Assembly (NCBI RefSeq): GCF_000240225.1
Contig: NZ_AGUD01000196.1
Coordinates: forward strand, 1 to 34,618
Direction of reading: 5' to 3'
DNA from: Patulibacter medicamentivorans
GTDB taxonomy: Bacteria; Actinomycetota; Thermoleophilia; Solirubrobacterales; Solirubrobacteraceae
Length of the DNA stretch: 34,618 nucleotides
The translations under genes and the position numbers were made by a program. Positions 26,493 through 34,618 of the stretch are shown piece after piece; position 1 is the stretch's first letter; the number at the start of each line of letters is the position of its first letter. Below the pieces are notes generated by a model that did not search any database, was not told the DNA's origin, and was given only the letters and a program-made list of their open reading frames with translations.

Positions 26493-27820
26493 AGCGCGCC
26501 ATCCGCTTCCACGGCTCGCAGGCGGTGAAGCTCGTCCTGCTGATGGTCCTCGGCGTCGTCGTCGGCGGCTACATCTTCGGCCACCAGAACTTCGTGCCGC
26601 CGAGCTGGGTGCCGTTCGTCGGCAAGGAGCACTTCTACCTCAACGCGCGGTTCCAGACCGCGAACGGCGTCGCACCGGGCCAGGGGCAGGCGGTGACGAT
26701 CTCGGGCATCCGGGTCGGCGACGTGGCCGCGGTCAAGCTCGACCGCGGGGCGGCGGTCGTGCGGTTGCGGATGAACCCGAAGTACGCCCACGTCTATCCG
26801 GACGCGAGCTTCCTGCTGCGGCCGAAGACCGGGCTCAAGGACATGGTCGTCGAGATCGATCCGGGCACCCGTGCCGCGGGGCCGGCCCTGAAGAACGGCG
26901 CGACGGTCAGCTCGGCGCTCACCGCACCCGACGTCAACCTGGACGAGGTCCTGGCCAGCCTCGACAGCGACACCCGCACCGAGCTGGCCAACCTGGTCAG
27001 CCAGGCCGGGGTCGCCCTCGGCGGCAAGGGCGGCCGGGCGCTCGCCCGCGACCTGCGCCGGTTCACCCCCCTGTCGTACCACTCGGCCGAGGCGACGCGG
27101 CTGGTCGCGCGACGCAGCGGGCAGCTCAAGCGGCTGGTCCACAACCTGGGCCTGATCGCCGACGAGCTCGGCGGCCGCGACGAGCAGCTGGCGCGATTCG
27201 TCCGCGCCAACGCCGACGTCTTCCGGCGCTTCGCCAACCAGAACCGCAACCTGGGGCAGGCGCTCGATCGCTTCCCCGGCGCCCTGAAGGCCAGCGACGA
27301 GGCGCTGCGCAAGGCCGACCACTTCGCCAAGACGCTGCAGGTCGGGGCGCCCCGCCTGCTGCCCGGTGCCCGGGCCCTGCCGTCCGCGCTGCGCGAGTTC
27401 CGCCCGTTCCTCGAGCAGACGACCCCGGTCCTGCGCGAGCAGCTGCGACCGTTCTCGCGCGAGGCGCAGCCGACCGTGCGGGCGCTGGCGCCCGCCGCTC
27501 GCGATCTCGCCGCGGCGGCACCGAACATCGACCGCGTGCTGCGGGTCTTCAACGCCCTGACCGACACGCTGGCCTTCGATCCGCCGGGCGCGGGCAAGGG
27601 CTACCTCTACTACCTGCCGTGGGCGAACCACAACACGAACTCGGCGCTCTCGAGCCAGGACGGAGTCGGGGCGACCCGACGGTCCATGATCTACATCCCG
27701 TGCGGCGTCTTGCAGTTCGCCGATTCGCTCTACACGCGCAACCCGCCGGTCGGCACGCTCCTTCGCCTGATCAACATCCCGACCTACCAGGCGCAGTGCG
27801 CCGGGACTCCGGACAAGTAG
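26489..27820 (+). CDS. MCE family protein 5 (MlaD domain)
   Basis: This 443-residue protein is the shortest of the set. It starts at a GTG overlapping the previous stop. The membrane helix is about 12-31 (AVKLVLLMVLGVVVGGYIFG). The MCE domain (GQAVTISGIRVGDVAAVKL, FLLRPKTGLKDMVVEIDPG) and a helical region follow (LASLDSDTRTELANLVSQAG onwards). The C-terminal region has a pair of cysteines (YIPCGVL and QAQCAGT) and no disordered tail. A lipoprotein signal, found in the mycobacterial MceE slot, is not present. Confidence 0.9.
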   Translation: MKRAIRFHGSQAVKLVLLMVLGVVVGGYIFGHQNFVPPSWVPFVGKEHFYLNARFQTANGVAPGQGQAVTISGIRVGDVAAVKLDRGAAVVRLRMNPKYAHVYPDASFLLRPKTGLKDMVVEIDPGTRAAGPALKNGATVSSALTAPDVNLDEVLASLDSDTRTELANLVSQAGVALGGKGGRALARDLRRFTPLSYHSAEATRLVARRSGQLKRLVHNLGLIADELGGRDEQLARFVRANADVFRRFANQNRNLGQALDRFPGALKASDEALRKADHFAKTLQVGAPRLLPGARALPSALREFRPFLEQTTPVLREQLRPFSREAQPTVRALAPAARDLAAAAPNIDRVLRVFNALTDTLAFDPPGAGKGYLYYLPWANHNTNSALSSQDGVGATRRSMIYIPCGVLQFADSLYTRNPPVGTLLRLINIPTYQAQCAGTPDK

Positions 27821-27829
27821 GGCCGGTCG

Positions 27830-29326
27830 ATGATCAAGAAGCGCCCCACCGTTCCGCAGATCCTGGCGATGGTCGTCTTCGCCCTCTCGAGCTTCGGCTG
27901 CCTGCTGTTCCTGTGGATCTCGTTCGGCGGCCCCGTGCCGCTGAAGCCCGAGGGCTACCGGTTCCAGGTCCTGCTGCCCGAGGCGACGCAGCTGGCGACG
28001 ACCGCCGACGTGCGGATCTCGGGCGTCAACGTCGGCAAGGTCGTCGAGATCGAGCCGGGAGTCCAGAACAAGACCCGGGCGACCATCGAGCTGCAGGGCA
28101 AGTTCGCCCCGATCCCTCGCAACACGCGGGCGATGCTGCGCTCCAAGACGCTGCTCGGCGAGACGTACATCGAGCTGGCCCCGAGTCGCAACGACCCCGG
28201 CGGCGAGCTGCCCGAGGGCGGTTCGCTGCAGAGCTCGCGGGTCGAGTCGACGGTCGAGCTGGACGAGATCCTCAAGACCTTCGACGCCAAGACCCGGGCG
28301 GCGTTCCGCGTCTGGATGCAGTCGCAGGCCCAGGCGGTGCGGGGGCGCGCCGCCGACTTCAGCGCCACGCTGGCGGAACTGCCCGAGTTCGTCGACGAGA
28401 TGGGCAAGCTGAGCGCGATCCTCGACGCCCAGCAGGGAGCGGTCCGGCAGTCGGTGTCGGGCACCGGCAAGGTCTTCGGCGCGATCAGCGCCCGCGACGG
28501 GGATCTGCGGGGGCTGGTCCGGGCGAGCGAGCGGACGTTCTCGACCCTCGGCGCGCGCAACCGGGACCTGGCCGCGATCTTCCAGCAGCTGCCGCGGTTC
28601 GAGCGCGAGACCGCCGCCACCCTGCCGGCGTTCACGAAGCTGGCGCGCGAGGGCCGGCCGATCGTCGAGCGCCTGAAGCCGGCCGCGCGCGAGCTGGGGC
28701 CGACCTTCGACGCGTTGCGCCGCCTGAGCGGTCCGCTCAAGGGCTTCATGCAGCGACTCGGCCCGGTGATCACCGCGTCCGAGCGCGGCGTGCCGGCCCT
28801 GCACCAGCTGCTGAGCGACCTGCCGCCGGTGCTGGAGGACTTCCAGCCGTTCCTGCGCCAGCTCGACCCGATGGTCCGCTACCTGGGGAACAACCGCCGC
28901 GAGATCACGGCCTTCGTCGGCAACCTGACCGCGGCCAGCCAGGCCCGGGAGGCGACGATCGACGGTCCGCCGGTCAACTACCTGCGCGTCTCACAGACCC
29001 TCAGCCCCGAGGGACTGACATTCCAACAACGGCCGTTCGGCATGTCTCGCCGCAACGCCTACGTCAACCCGGGCGGGATGGGCCTGCTCGGCCAGGGTCT
29101 GGAGTCGCTCTCGACGGCCAGCTGCGGCAACGCCGATCCGATCGCGCCGACGGCCAGCGTGCCCGAGGGCCTACAGGACCTGATCGCCGCCTACGGGTTC
29201 CGGAACCTGACCGGCGGCGAGGTCCTGCGGCCGCCGTGCAAGCAGCAGGGCCCGCAGCCCGGATACGGCACCGCCTACCCGCACCTGACGGCCGACCCGC
29301 CGGTGCAGCTGAAGGGAACGCGATGA
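27830..29326 (+). CDS. MCE family protein 6 (MlaD domain)
   Basis: This 498-residue protein begins nine bases after its predecessor, the only junction in the operon without overlap. The membrane helix is about 10-31 (ILAMVVFALSSFGCLLFLW). The MCE domain carries TADVRISGVNVGKVVEI and SKTLLGETYIELAPS. A helical region begins LKTFDAKTRAAFRVWMQ. C-terminal cysteines are in TASCGNAD and RPPCKQQ. Its last codons overlap the start of the large peptidoglycan hydrolase gene by 4 bp, tying cell-wall processing to the tunnel proteins. Confidence 0.9.
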   Translation: MIKKRPTVPQILAMVVFALSSFGCLLFLWISFGGPVPLKPEGYRFQVLLPEATQLATTADVRISGVNVGKVVEIEPGVQNKTRATIELQGKFAPIPRNTRAMLRSKTLLGETYIELAPSRNDPGGELPEGGSLQSSRVESTVELDEILKTFDAKTRAAFRVWMQSQAQAVRGRAADFSATLAELPEFVDEMGKLSAILDAQQGAVRQSVSGTGKVFGAISARDGDLRGLVRASERTFSTLGARNRDLAAIFQQLPRFERETAATLPAFTKLAREGRPIVERLKPAARELGPTFDALRRLSGPLKGFMQRLGPVITASERGVPALHQLLSDLPPVLEDFQPFLRQLDPMVRYLGNNRREITAFVGNLTAASQAREATIDGPPVNYLRVSQTLSPEGLTFQQRPFGMSRRNAYVNPGGMGLLGQGLESLSTASCGNADPIAPTASVPEGLQDLIAAYGFRNLTGGEVLRPPCKQQGPQPGYGTAYPHLTADPPVQLKGTR

Positions 29327-32300
29327 GCGCCAACGACCCCGCCGACCGCCGTTCGCCGACCCGTCGGGAGCCGGCGGCGTACGCGAACGCACCAGCGGGC
29401 GGGGCGCGGCACCCGCACGCGCGCAACGGCCTGCTCGCCGTCGTCACCGGCGTCGCGCTCGTGACCCCGGCAGCGGTCGTCGAGGCGGCCGACACCACGC
29501 CGCTGCCGGCGGCGTCGACGACCAGCTCGCCGGCGGTGGCAGCCGGCGACGGGGCGTCGCCGCTGGCGGTGGAGCCGACCACGACGGCGGAGCCGCCTGC
29601 GGCGACCGAGACGACGCCGCCTCCGACGACGACCACGCCGGCACCGCCGCCGGGGCGTCGTCCCGGGCGCTCCGATCCGCTCACCGTCGACGGCGGCGGC
29701 GAGGGACGCAAGCAGGCCCGCGATTCGCACGCCGCGGCCCAGGAGCGCCGTGCCGCCGAGCGCAAGCGCGCCCGCGAGGAGGCCGCCAAGCGCCGTGCGA
29801 AGCAGCGCAAGGACAAGGCGCAGAAGGACGGTTCCAAGGCCTCCGGGGGGACGACGCCCGACGCCGCCGGCGACGCGCCGCCGACCGACGGCGGCGACCC
29901 GCTGCCCGATGCCCCGACCGCGGTCCCGAACCTCTTCCTCGACCGCTTCCGGATCCCGCCGTTCCTGCTGCCGATCTACCAGGCCGCGGGCATCCAGTAC
30001 GGGATCCGCTGGGAGGTGCTGGCGGCGATCAACGAGATCGAGACCGACTACGGGCGCAACCTCAGCGTGTCGTCGGCCGGCGCCCTGGGCTGGATGCAGT
30101 TCATGCCGGCGACCTGGGAGACGTACGGCACCGACGCCAACGGCGACGGCAAGGCCGACCCGTTCAACCCGGTCGACGCGATCTTCGCTGCCGCTCGCTA
30201 CCTGCGGGCCGCGGGCGCCGACCAGGACATCCGCAAGGCGATCTTCGCCTACAACCACGCCGACTGGTACGTCCGCTCGGTGCTGCTGCGGGCGCGGCTG
30301 ATCGCCGGGCTGCCGGCCGATCTGGTCTCGTCGCTCGCCGGCCTGACGCAGGGCATGTTCCCGGTCGACCGTGCCGCGACCTACGACGGCGACGACGCCG
30401 TGGCGACCTCGCGACGGAAGGCGACGGGGAGCAACGCGGCCAAGCCGGTCGAGTCGGGCGACCGCCGCTCGATCGAGATCCGCACCGCCCCCGGCGCGGC
30501 CGCCGTCGCCGTCCAGGACGGCGAGGTGACCCGGATCGGCGAGAGCCCGCGCCTGGGCAAGTTCGTCCAGCTGCGCGACGTCTACGGCAACACCTACACC
30601 TACGCGCACCTGAAGTCGGTCGAGTCCTACTACCCGGCTCCCAAGGACCCCGAGGCCGAGGCCGCCCGCGGCGACGAGCCGGGCCAGCCGACCGACGACC
30701 CGAAGCCGACGCGCCCGGCCACCGCCGGGACCGCGCGGCCGGGGGAGGGCGGCGGCGAGCCGGACGGCGCGAGTGGCGGAATCGGACGGGCAGGTGGAAC
30801 GGCGGGCGGCCCTGACGGCGCTGACGACGGACCGCCCGGTCGCGGTGCCGGCGCGACGAGCGGCGCTGGCGGAGCAGCCAGCAGTGGTCAGGGCGCCGAC
30901 GGTACGAGGACCAGCGGGGCGGTTGGTGGCGGAGCCGATCACGCTGGCGCAGCCGAGCCCGCCGGGACGAGCGGCGCCAACAGCGCGGTCGCTGGTACGG
31001 GCCGTGCCCCGGATGCCACGCCCCTCGCCGCAGGCGCTGCGCCGGCGGAGGGAGCGAGCGCGGCCGCCGCCGGCGGACGCGGAGCAGCCCCGAAGCTCCA
31101 GGGTCCGCTCGCCGGCCTGCCGCTGGCCAGGGCCGGCCTCGCCGCGCGGCCGGCCACCGTGGGCGGAGGCTCGACCGCCGGCGCGCCCCGGCCGGACGAT
31201 CCGGCCAATCCGGCGCCCGCCCCTGACGGCACGATCGGCGTCGTCGACACGGCGCCGCGCCCGAAGTACCGCGTCCTCGCGAACCCCGGTCGTCGAGCGA
31301 CCGCAGAGGCCCATCCCGGAGCCCTGCCCGTCGACGCACCGACTCCCGGTGCGGAGGGCGCGGCCGATCGTCGCGGCGAGGGGCGGGAGCGCGTCCGTCG
31401 TGGACGAGCTGGTGGCGCTGCCCGTTTCGCCTCGTCGTCGACCGAGCGGCGAGCGGGACGCGACAGCGGCCCCGAGTCCGTCGGCGGCGCTGCTCCCGAC
31501 GACGTGGCGACTGGCGCCGCGGCAACGGCCGCGGCGGATCACCGGGACGAGGCGACGAGCTCGTCGAGCGCCCCGTCCTCCAGGACGCAGTCCCGCGGCT
31601 CGGCCGCCGACCGGTCCGCCGCGTCGACCAGCCGGCGGTCGCGATCGCACAGCCCGATCCCGCCGCCGACCAGCAGCCTGCCCCCGCTGATGCCGGTTCC
31701 CGGCGTTCCGGCGCCGATCGGCGACACCTCGGGCGAGCAGCAGAGCCGAACCCCGGATCAGACGCCGGTCGAGTCGCAGCAGCCCGCGCCGGGCGCCGAG
31801 GTGGAGACGATCACCCCGGGACCGTACGCGCCGCCGAGCGACAGCCTGGCGACCAGCGGCAGCGACCCGCTGCCGGCGTTGGGGGATCGCCCGGACCTGG
31901 CCGCGCTGCACGGCCTGAAGCCCGATCAGATGACGTACCGGCCGCTCAAGCGCGGGGCGCGGGTGCTGAGCGGGACCAGCCTCGGACGGGTCGGGAGCGC
32001 TCAGACGGCGGCCGGGCGCCGCGATGACGCCGGCCAGGACGGCGATGCGGCGGGATCCGCTGCTCCCGCCGACCAGAGCGGTCGCATGACCTTCCAGATC
32101 CGGCCGGCCGGTCGCGGCGCTCCGAGGATCGATCCGAAGCCGATCCTCGACGGTTGGAAGCTGCTCGAGTCGACGGCGGTCTACCGCGCGAAGGGCCGCT
32201 CGCTGTTCGGCACCGCCGGAGCGGGCCAGGTGCTGCTGATGAGCAAGGCGCAGCTCCAGCAGCGCGTGCTCGCGGACCGGAACCTGAGCATCTACCCGCA

Positions 32301-32826
32301 GGGCCGCGCCGACATCGAGGCCGGCGCCATCGATCGGCGGGTGTTGGCGACCCTCGAGTTCCTGACCGCCAACGGTCTGCGGCTGACCATCACCAGCCTG
32401 CGGTCCGGCCACGGCCTGATGACCGCCTCGGGGAACGTGTCGGAGCACTCGTCCGGCAACGCGGTCGACATCGCGGCGGTCAACGGGATCACGATCACGC
32501 CCAAGACGCAGGGTCCCGGAACGATCACCGAGTCCACGATCCGTCTGCTGCTGCAGCTGCAGGGCGCGATGAAGCCCCACCAGATCATCTCGCTGATGAC
32601 CTTCACCGGGGCAGACAACACCATGTCGCTCCCGGACCACGACGACCACATCCACGTCGGCTTCCGCCCCGAGGTCGCCGACGACCCCAAGCTCGGCCGC
32701 CAGGTCGCCCGGATCCTCAAGCCCGGCCAGTGGACCCGCCTGATCGACCGGATCGGGCAGATCGACAACCCGAAGGTCCTGACGGAGCCGTCGAAGTATG
32801 CGGTGCGGGTGAAGCGGGGGCGGTAG
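29323..32826 (+). CDS. Giant envelope hydrolase: transglycosylase, LytM-like, M15-like
   Basis: From the ATG overlapping the previous stop, the protein has 1167 residues. An N-terminal hydrophobic segment (about 35-55) is followed by a Pro/Thr-rich stretch and a very basic helix rich in Arg, Lys and Glu. A lytic transglycosylase domain (about 209-326) has catalytic Glu240 in INEIETDYG, AGALGWMQFMPATW and FAYNHADWYV. A short M23/LytM-like segment (about 384-439, VQDGEVTRIGE, YGNTYTYAHL) lacks the first zinc-ligand half. A Gly/Ala/Pro-rich linker of over 400 residues is probably disordered. The C-terminal domain has SEHSSGNAVDI (His1042, Asp1049) and DHDDHIHVG (His1109, His1111), the zinc-ligand pattern of M15/VanX-like peptidases. 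It should cut both glycan strands and peptides outside the membrane. Confidence 0.88.
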   Translation: MSANDPADRRSPTRREPAAYANAPAGGARHPHARNGLLAVVTGVALVTPAAVVEAADTTPLPAASTTSSPAVAAGDGASPLAVEPTTTAEPPAATETTPPPTTTTPAPPPGRRPGRSDPLTVDGGGEGRKQARDSHAAAQERRAAERKRAREEAAKRRAKQRKDKAQKDGSKASGGTTPDAAGDAPPTDGGDPLPDAPTAVPNLFLDRFRIPPFLLPIYQAAGIQYGIRWEVLAAINEIETDYGRNLSVSSAGALGWMQFMPATWETYGTDANGDGKADPFNPVDAIFAAARYLRAAGADQDIRKAIFAYNHADWYVRSVLLRARLIAGLPADLVSSLAGLTQGMFPVDRAATYDGDDAVATSRRKATGSNAAKPVESGDRRSIEIRTAPGAAAVAVQDGEVTRIGESPRLGKFVQLRDVYGNTYTYAHLKSVESYYPAPKDPEAEAARGDEPGQPTDDPKPTRPATAGTARPGEGGGEPDGASGGIGRAGGTAGGPDGADDGPPGRGAGATSGAGGAASSGQGADGTRTSGAVGGGADHAGAAEPAGTSGANSAVAGTGRAPDATPLAAGAAPAEGASAAAAGGRGAAPKLQGPLAGLPLARAGLAARPATVGGGSTAGAPRPDDPANPAPAPDGTIGVVDTAPRPKYRVLANPGRRATAEAHPGALPVDAPTPGAEGAADRRGEGRERVRRGRAGGAARFASSSTERRAGRDSGPESVGGAAPDDVATGAAATAAADHRDEATSSSSAPSSRTQSRGSAADRSAASTSRRSRSHSPIPPPTSSLPPLMPVPGVPAPIGDTSGEQQSRTPDQTPVESQQPAPGAEVETITPGPYAPPSDSLATSGSDPLPALGDRPDLAALHGLKPDQMTYRPLKRGARVLSGTSLGRVGSAQTAAGRRDDAGQDGDAAGSAAPADQSGRMTFQIRPAGRGAPRIDPKPILDGWKLLESTAVYRAKGRSLFGTAGAGQVLLMSKAQLQQRVLADRNLSIYPQGRADIEAGAIDRRVLATLEFLTANGLRLTITSLRSGHGLMTASGNVSEHSSGNAVDIAAVNGITITPKTQGPGTITESTIRLLLQLQGAMKPHQIISLMTFTGADNTMSLPDHDDHIHVGFRPEVADDPKLGRQVARILKPGQWTRLIDRIGQIDNPKVLTEPSKYAVRVKRGR

Positions 32827-32842
32827 GCCGACCCTGGGTGTT

Positions 32843-32860
32843 CCGACGCCTATGCGTCGG
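32843..32860 (+). terminator. Terminator hairpin of the MCE operon
   Basis: CCGACGC (32843-32849), loop CTAT, GCGTCGG (32854-32860) is a perfect 7-bp stem 17 bases after the hydrolase stop. No T tract follows. Confidence 0.5.
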
Positions 32861-32969
32861 GCGGCGGCCCCATCGCGTAGACACCCATGTTCTGCCGGTC
32901 CTTACAGGTCTGTGAACCTCAAAGCCCGCGCCTCTGCAGAGTCGGAAACGTCGGCCTTCCTCGATTCAG

Positions 32970-32998
32970 TTGCTCTTGCCACACTGTCGCTGTACAGT
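32970..32998 (+). promoter_or_regulatory. Sigma-70-like promoter of the secreted-protein gene
   Basis: TTGCTC (32970-32975), a 17-base spacer and TACAGT (32993-32998). Transcription would begin near 33005, giving a leader of about 65 bases before ATG 33071. Confidence 0.65.
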
Positions 32999-33007
32999 CG
33001 CGCCTAG

Positions 33008-33023
33008 GCACATATTAATGTGC
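33008..33023. promoter_or_regulatory. Inverted repeat GCACAT-ATTA-ATGTGC at the leader start
   Basis: Perfect 6-bp arms with a 4-base A/T spacer lie just downstream of the predicted transcription start. It is unusually A/T-rich for this genome. It could be an operator or a 5' stabilising hairpin. Confidence 0.5.
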
Positions 33024-33070
33024 ATGTATTGCTCGCGATGGCGCGGGCGACGAACGAGGAGCAGAGGTGC

Positions 33071-33943
33071 ATGATGGTGAGACTCAAGCGATGGGCTGCG
33101 GTGGCCGGTGTGGCCGGTTCGTTGGCTTTGGCTTCGGGCGCGCAGGCAGCAGATCCGACCGGGGTCTGGTCGGACTTCAAGAACTGCCCGCTCTCGAACC
33201 CGGCGACGAGTGTTTGCGTCTTCACGCAGTCGACGTCGGGCAACTTCAAGCTCGGCAATGCCGATGTGCCGATCAACAAGACGATTACGCTGCAGGGCGG
33301 CTACACGCTGGATCCGAATACGGGCGCGACCACATGGATCAACGCTGAGGGCGGGCCGACGTTGTCGAAGACGCCGCTCGACGTCCCAGGCGGCCTGCTC
33401 GGCTTGGTCGACACCAGCGGCTGGGGTGGCTTCTGGCTCGGCTGGTTCTTCGACGCGGTGGCATACGCCAACAACGTGACCGCGACGGCTGAACTCGCCG
33501 GCCCGATCGAGTTCAACGGGAACAACTTCTTCGGTGAGACCGGGACCGCGCTCACGTTGCCGCTTCGCGTGAAGCTGGACAACCCCATCCTGGGCAGCAA
33601 CTGCTACATCGGTTCTGCTGCGAACCCGGTGCTGCTGAAGCTGACCACGGGGGCGACGAGCCCGCCGCCGCCGAACACGAGCATCACCGGAGCACTTGGC
33701 ACCGTGTTCGTCGAGCAGCGCGGTCGGTTGATCCGTAACGAGGGCTTCCGGGTGGTGGACAACGCCTTCGCGGCGCCGAAGGCTGACGGCTGCGGGAACC
33801 TGCTCACCAACTGGCTCCTGGATCCTGCCGTCAACCTGAAGGAAGGCCTGCCGGCGGCCGCCGGCAAGAACACCGCCGTCATGGGCGGCAACCAGAAGAT
33901 CGGCAACGTCATCAACGTGCGGGCGAGCATCCCGACCGGCTGA
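33071..33943 (+). CDS. Secreted protein, unknown function
   Basis: This 290-residue precursor starts at ATG 33071 (or 33074), with AGGAG and AGAGG upstream. The signal peptide is RLKRWAAVAGVAGSLALA followed by SGAQA-A, with probable cleavage near residue 27. The mature protein is beta-rich, with aromatic Gly-rich segments (SGWGGFWLGWFFDAV), four cysteines (KNCPLS, SVCVF, SNCYIG, DGCGN) and Pro-rich TSPPPPNTS. It ends in VINVRASIPTG. It resembles, in general character, the exported protein at 19430, but I cannot align them confidently. The strong promoter and terminator of its own show an independent unit, likely well expressed. Confidence 0.82.
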   Translation: MMVRLKRWAAVAGVAGSLALASGAQAADPTGVWSDFKNCPLSNPATSVCVFTQSTSGNFKLGNADVPINKTITLQGGYTLDPNTGATTWINAEGGPTLSKTPLDVPGGLLGLVDTSGWGGFWLGWFFDAVAYANNVTATAELAGPIEFNGNNFFGETGTALTLPLRVKLDNPILGSNCYIGSAANPVLLKLTTGATSPPPPNTSITGALGTVFVEQRGRLIRNEGFRVVDNAFAAPKADGCGNLLTNWLLDPAVNLKEGLPAAAGKNTAVMGGNQKIGNVINVRASIPTG

Positions 33944-33958
33944 CGAATCGACCAGTCC

Positions 33959-33990
33959 GTCGGCAGCGCACGGCATCGTGCGCTGCCGAC
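33959..33990 (+). terminator. Perfect 14-bp terminator hairpin
   Basis: GTCGGCAGCGCACG (33959-33972), loop GCAT, CGTGCGCTGCCGAC (33977-33990), starting 15 bases after the stop codon. It is very stable although no T tract follows. Confidence 0.75.
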
Positions 33991-34095
33991 AGGCGGTTGC
34001 TCGCCGAGCTTCGGTCGCAAGGAACAGACTGAGGCGGGGCGAAGGATGCTGGGCGGTGTCGCCCTTCGCGACACCTGGGGTTCTGCGTCGGCGGC

Positions 34096-34409
34096 TTGGC
34101 CGGTACTTCGGTATCCCAGGCGTCATGGGATCGAATTACGTTCGTGACCGCGACCGACGGCACGACCGATTCGGCGTCGAGCCCGGCGAAGGGTGCCATT
34201 CACGCCGATCTACACGAGGCTGCCAAGCGCGCGTCGACGGCACCTACTCTGTCAGCGCGACAACGCTCGGCAAGCGGGCGTTCCGGGTCGATACCGACAA
34301 CCACCGAGGCCAGAGGCCAGAGGCCAGAGGCCCGAGGTACGAGGGCACGGTGTGGTTGGCGGTGGCTGCCGGCATGAACAGGATCCAGATCTCGGTCCCG
34401 ACCATCTAG
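34096..34409 (+). pseudogene. Possible frameshifted gene remnant
   Basis: Two partial readings in different frames look protein-like. RITFVTATDGTTDSA and AKGAIHADLHEAAKR occur in one frame. VDGTYSVSATTLGKRAFRV and then TVWLAVAAGMNRIQISVPTI, up to a stop at 34407-34409, occur in another. Together they would resemble a beta-rich extracellular domain broken by a shift near 34225. The link is weak, and the region 33991-34618 may instead be non-coding; no other gene is supported there. Confidence 0.2.
34306..34337. repeat. 7-bp tandem repeat GAGGCCA
   Basis: There are four and a half units from 34306; the fourth ends in C instead of A. Unit length is not a problem for the frame over three copies, but it looks like a simple repeat that can slip. 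Confidence 0.8.
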
Positions 34410-34599
34410 CTGCACGCTCAGCTTGACGCTCGCCAGTCTTCTCCGACGGCGCTCGGCGGCGCTGCGAGTGGTTGCCCCTCGCCGGCGGCGCGTATTGGTG
34501 GTTCTAGGACTCGGTCGATCCGGCAACTGGCGACGGGCTGCTCGGGCGCGACGCTTCATTTGCCCTGACGCGATGGTCTCCGGCGGGGCAAGGGGATCC

Positions 34600-34618
34600 G
34601 GGGGGGGGGGGGGGGGGG
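34600..34618. other. Run of 19 G at the window end
   Basis: The sequence ends in an uninterrupted G run. Such runs at contig ends typically come from dark-cycle base calling or failed assembly rather than genomic DNA. Confidence 0.75.

Noticed and set aside
27830-27930. Lipoprotein signal in MCE 6
   Set aside because: SSFGC lies in the middle of the membrane helix, followed by more hydrophobic residues (LLFLW), so it is not a lipobox.
26404-29322. Upstream extension of the hydrolase frame to 26404
   Set aside because: It is a shadow of MCE 5 and MCE 6; the hydrolase starts at the overlapping ATG 29323.
30472-30640. Complete M23 zinc peptidase
   Set aside because: Only the C-terminal barrel strands with YAHL are recognisable; the usual upstream His and Asp zinc ligands are not visible, so it is described as LytM-like only.
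29275-32655. 1126-residue minus-strand open frame
   Set aside because: It is antisense to the hydrolase gene, whose motifs are unmistakable; composition is Arg/Gly/Val-rich without recognisable domains.

Overview
The window is high-GC DNA. Its gene families and the absence of Gram-negative outer-membrane genes suggest an actinobacterium of the Solirubrobacterales/Thermoleophilia type. This placement is an inference from the MCE operon coupled to a transglycosylase, the HhH-GPD glycosylase, the leaderless-looking starts and the codon use. No rRNA or phylogenetic marker is present.

Left flank (1-2205): a truncated minus-strand gene of unknown function, then a divergent family 2 glycosyltransferase. 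A tRNA-Asp(GTC) follows at 2206-2279.

Island (2267-13760): the last 13 bases of tRNA-Asp recur exactly at 13748-13760. There they are followed by a rho-independent terminator that would suit the ancestral tRNA gene. Between the two copies lies about 11.5 kb of accessory DNA. It begins with a serine recombinase whose reading frame runs antisense through the tRNA, followed by a replication-relaxation family protein. Next come a PARIS-like ATPase/DUF4435 pair, a broken XRE-type regulator, and a three-gene operon (nuclease-like protein, small winged-helix-like protein, Rad50/SMC-like ATPase with a zinc hook) resembling Lamassu and ABC-three-component systems. An unknown 169-residue protein and a protein with an R-x4-H HEPN-like motif complete it. 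I read this as an integrated anti-phage defence island.

Middle (13771-20170): chromosomal genes. They are a divergent AraC regulator and Baeyer-Villiger-type flavin monooxygenase, a HhH-GPD DNA glycosylase, a thioesterase, a small secreted protein overlapping a PpiC-like foldase, and a secreted protein of unknown function. Three of these genes have a -10-like hexamer at exactly the same distance from the start codon, suggesting leaderless mRNAs.

MCE operon (20454-32860): six consecutive MCE/MlaD proteins (MceA-F layout) followed by a 1167-residue protein with a lytic transglycosylase domain, an M23/LytM-like segment, a very long disordered linker and a C-terminal M15-like zinc peptidase domain. 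Six of the seven junctions or overlaps are 4 bp or less. The expected YrbE/MlaE permeases and Mkl/MlaF ATPase are not in the window. The proteins probably form an envelope lipid-transport tunnel with a dedicated cell-wall remodelling enzyme.

Right end (32861-34618): a secreted protein with a clear promoter and a 5'-UTR inverted repeat, a strong terminator, about 600 bases of poorly coding DNA with a 7-bp tandem repeat, and a terminal run of 19 G that looks like a sequencing or assembly artefact at a contig end.
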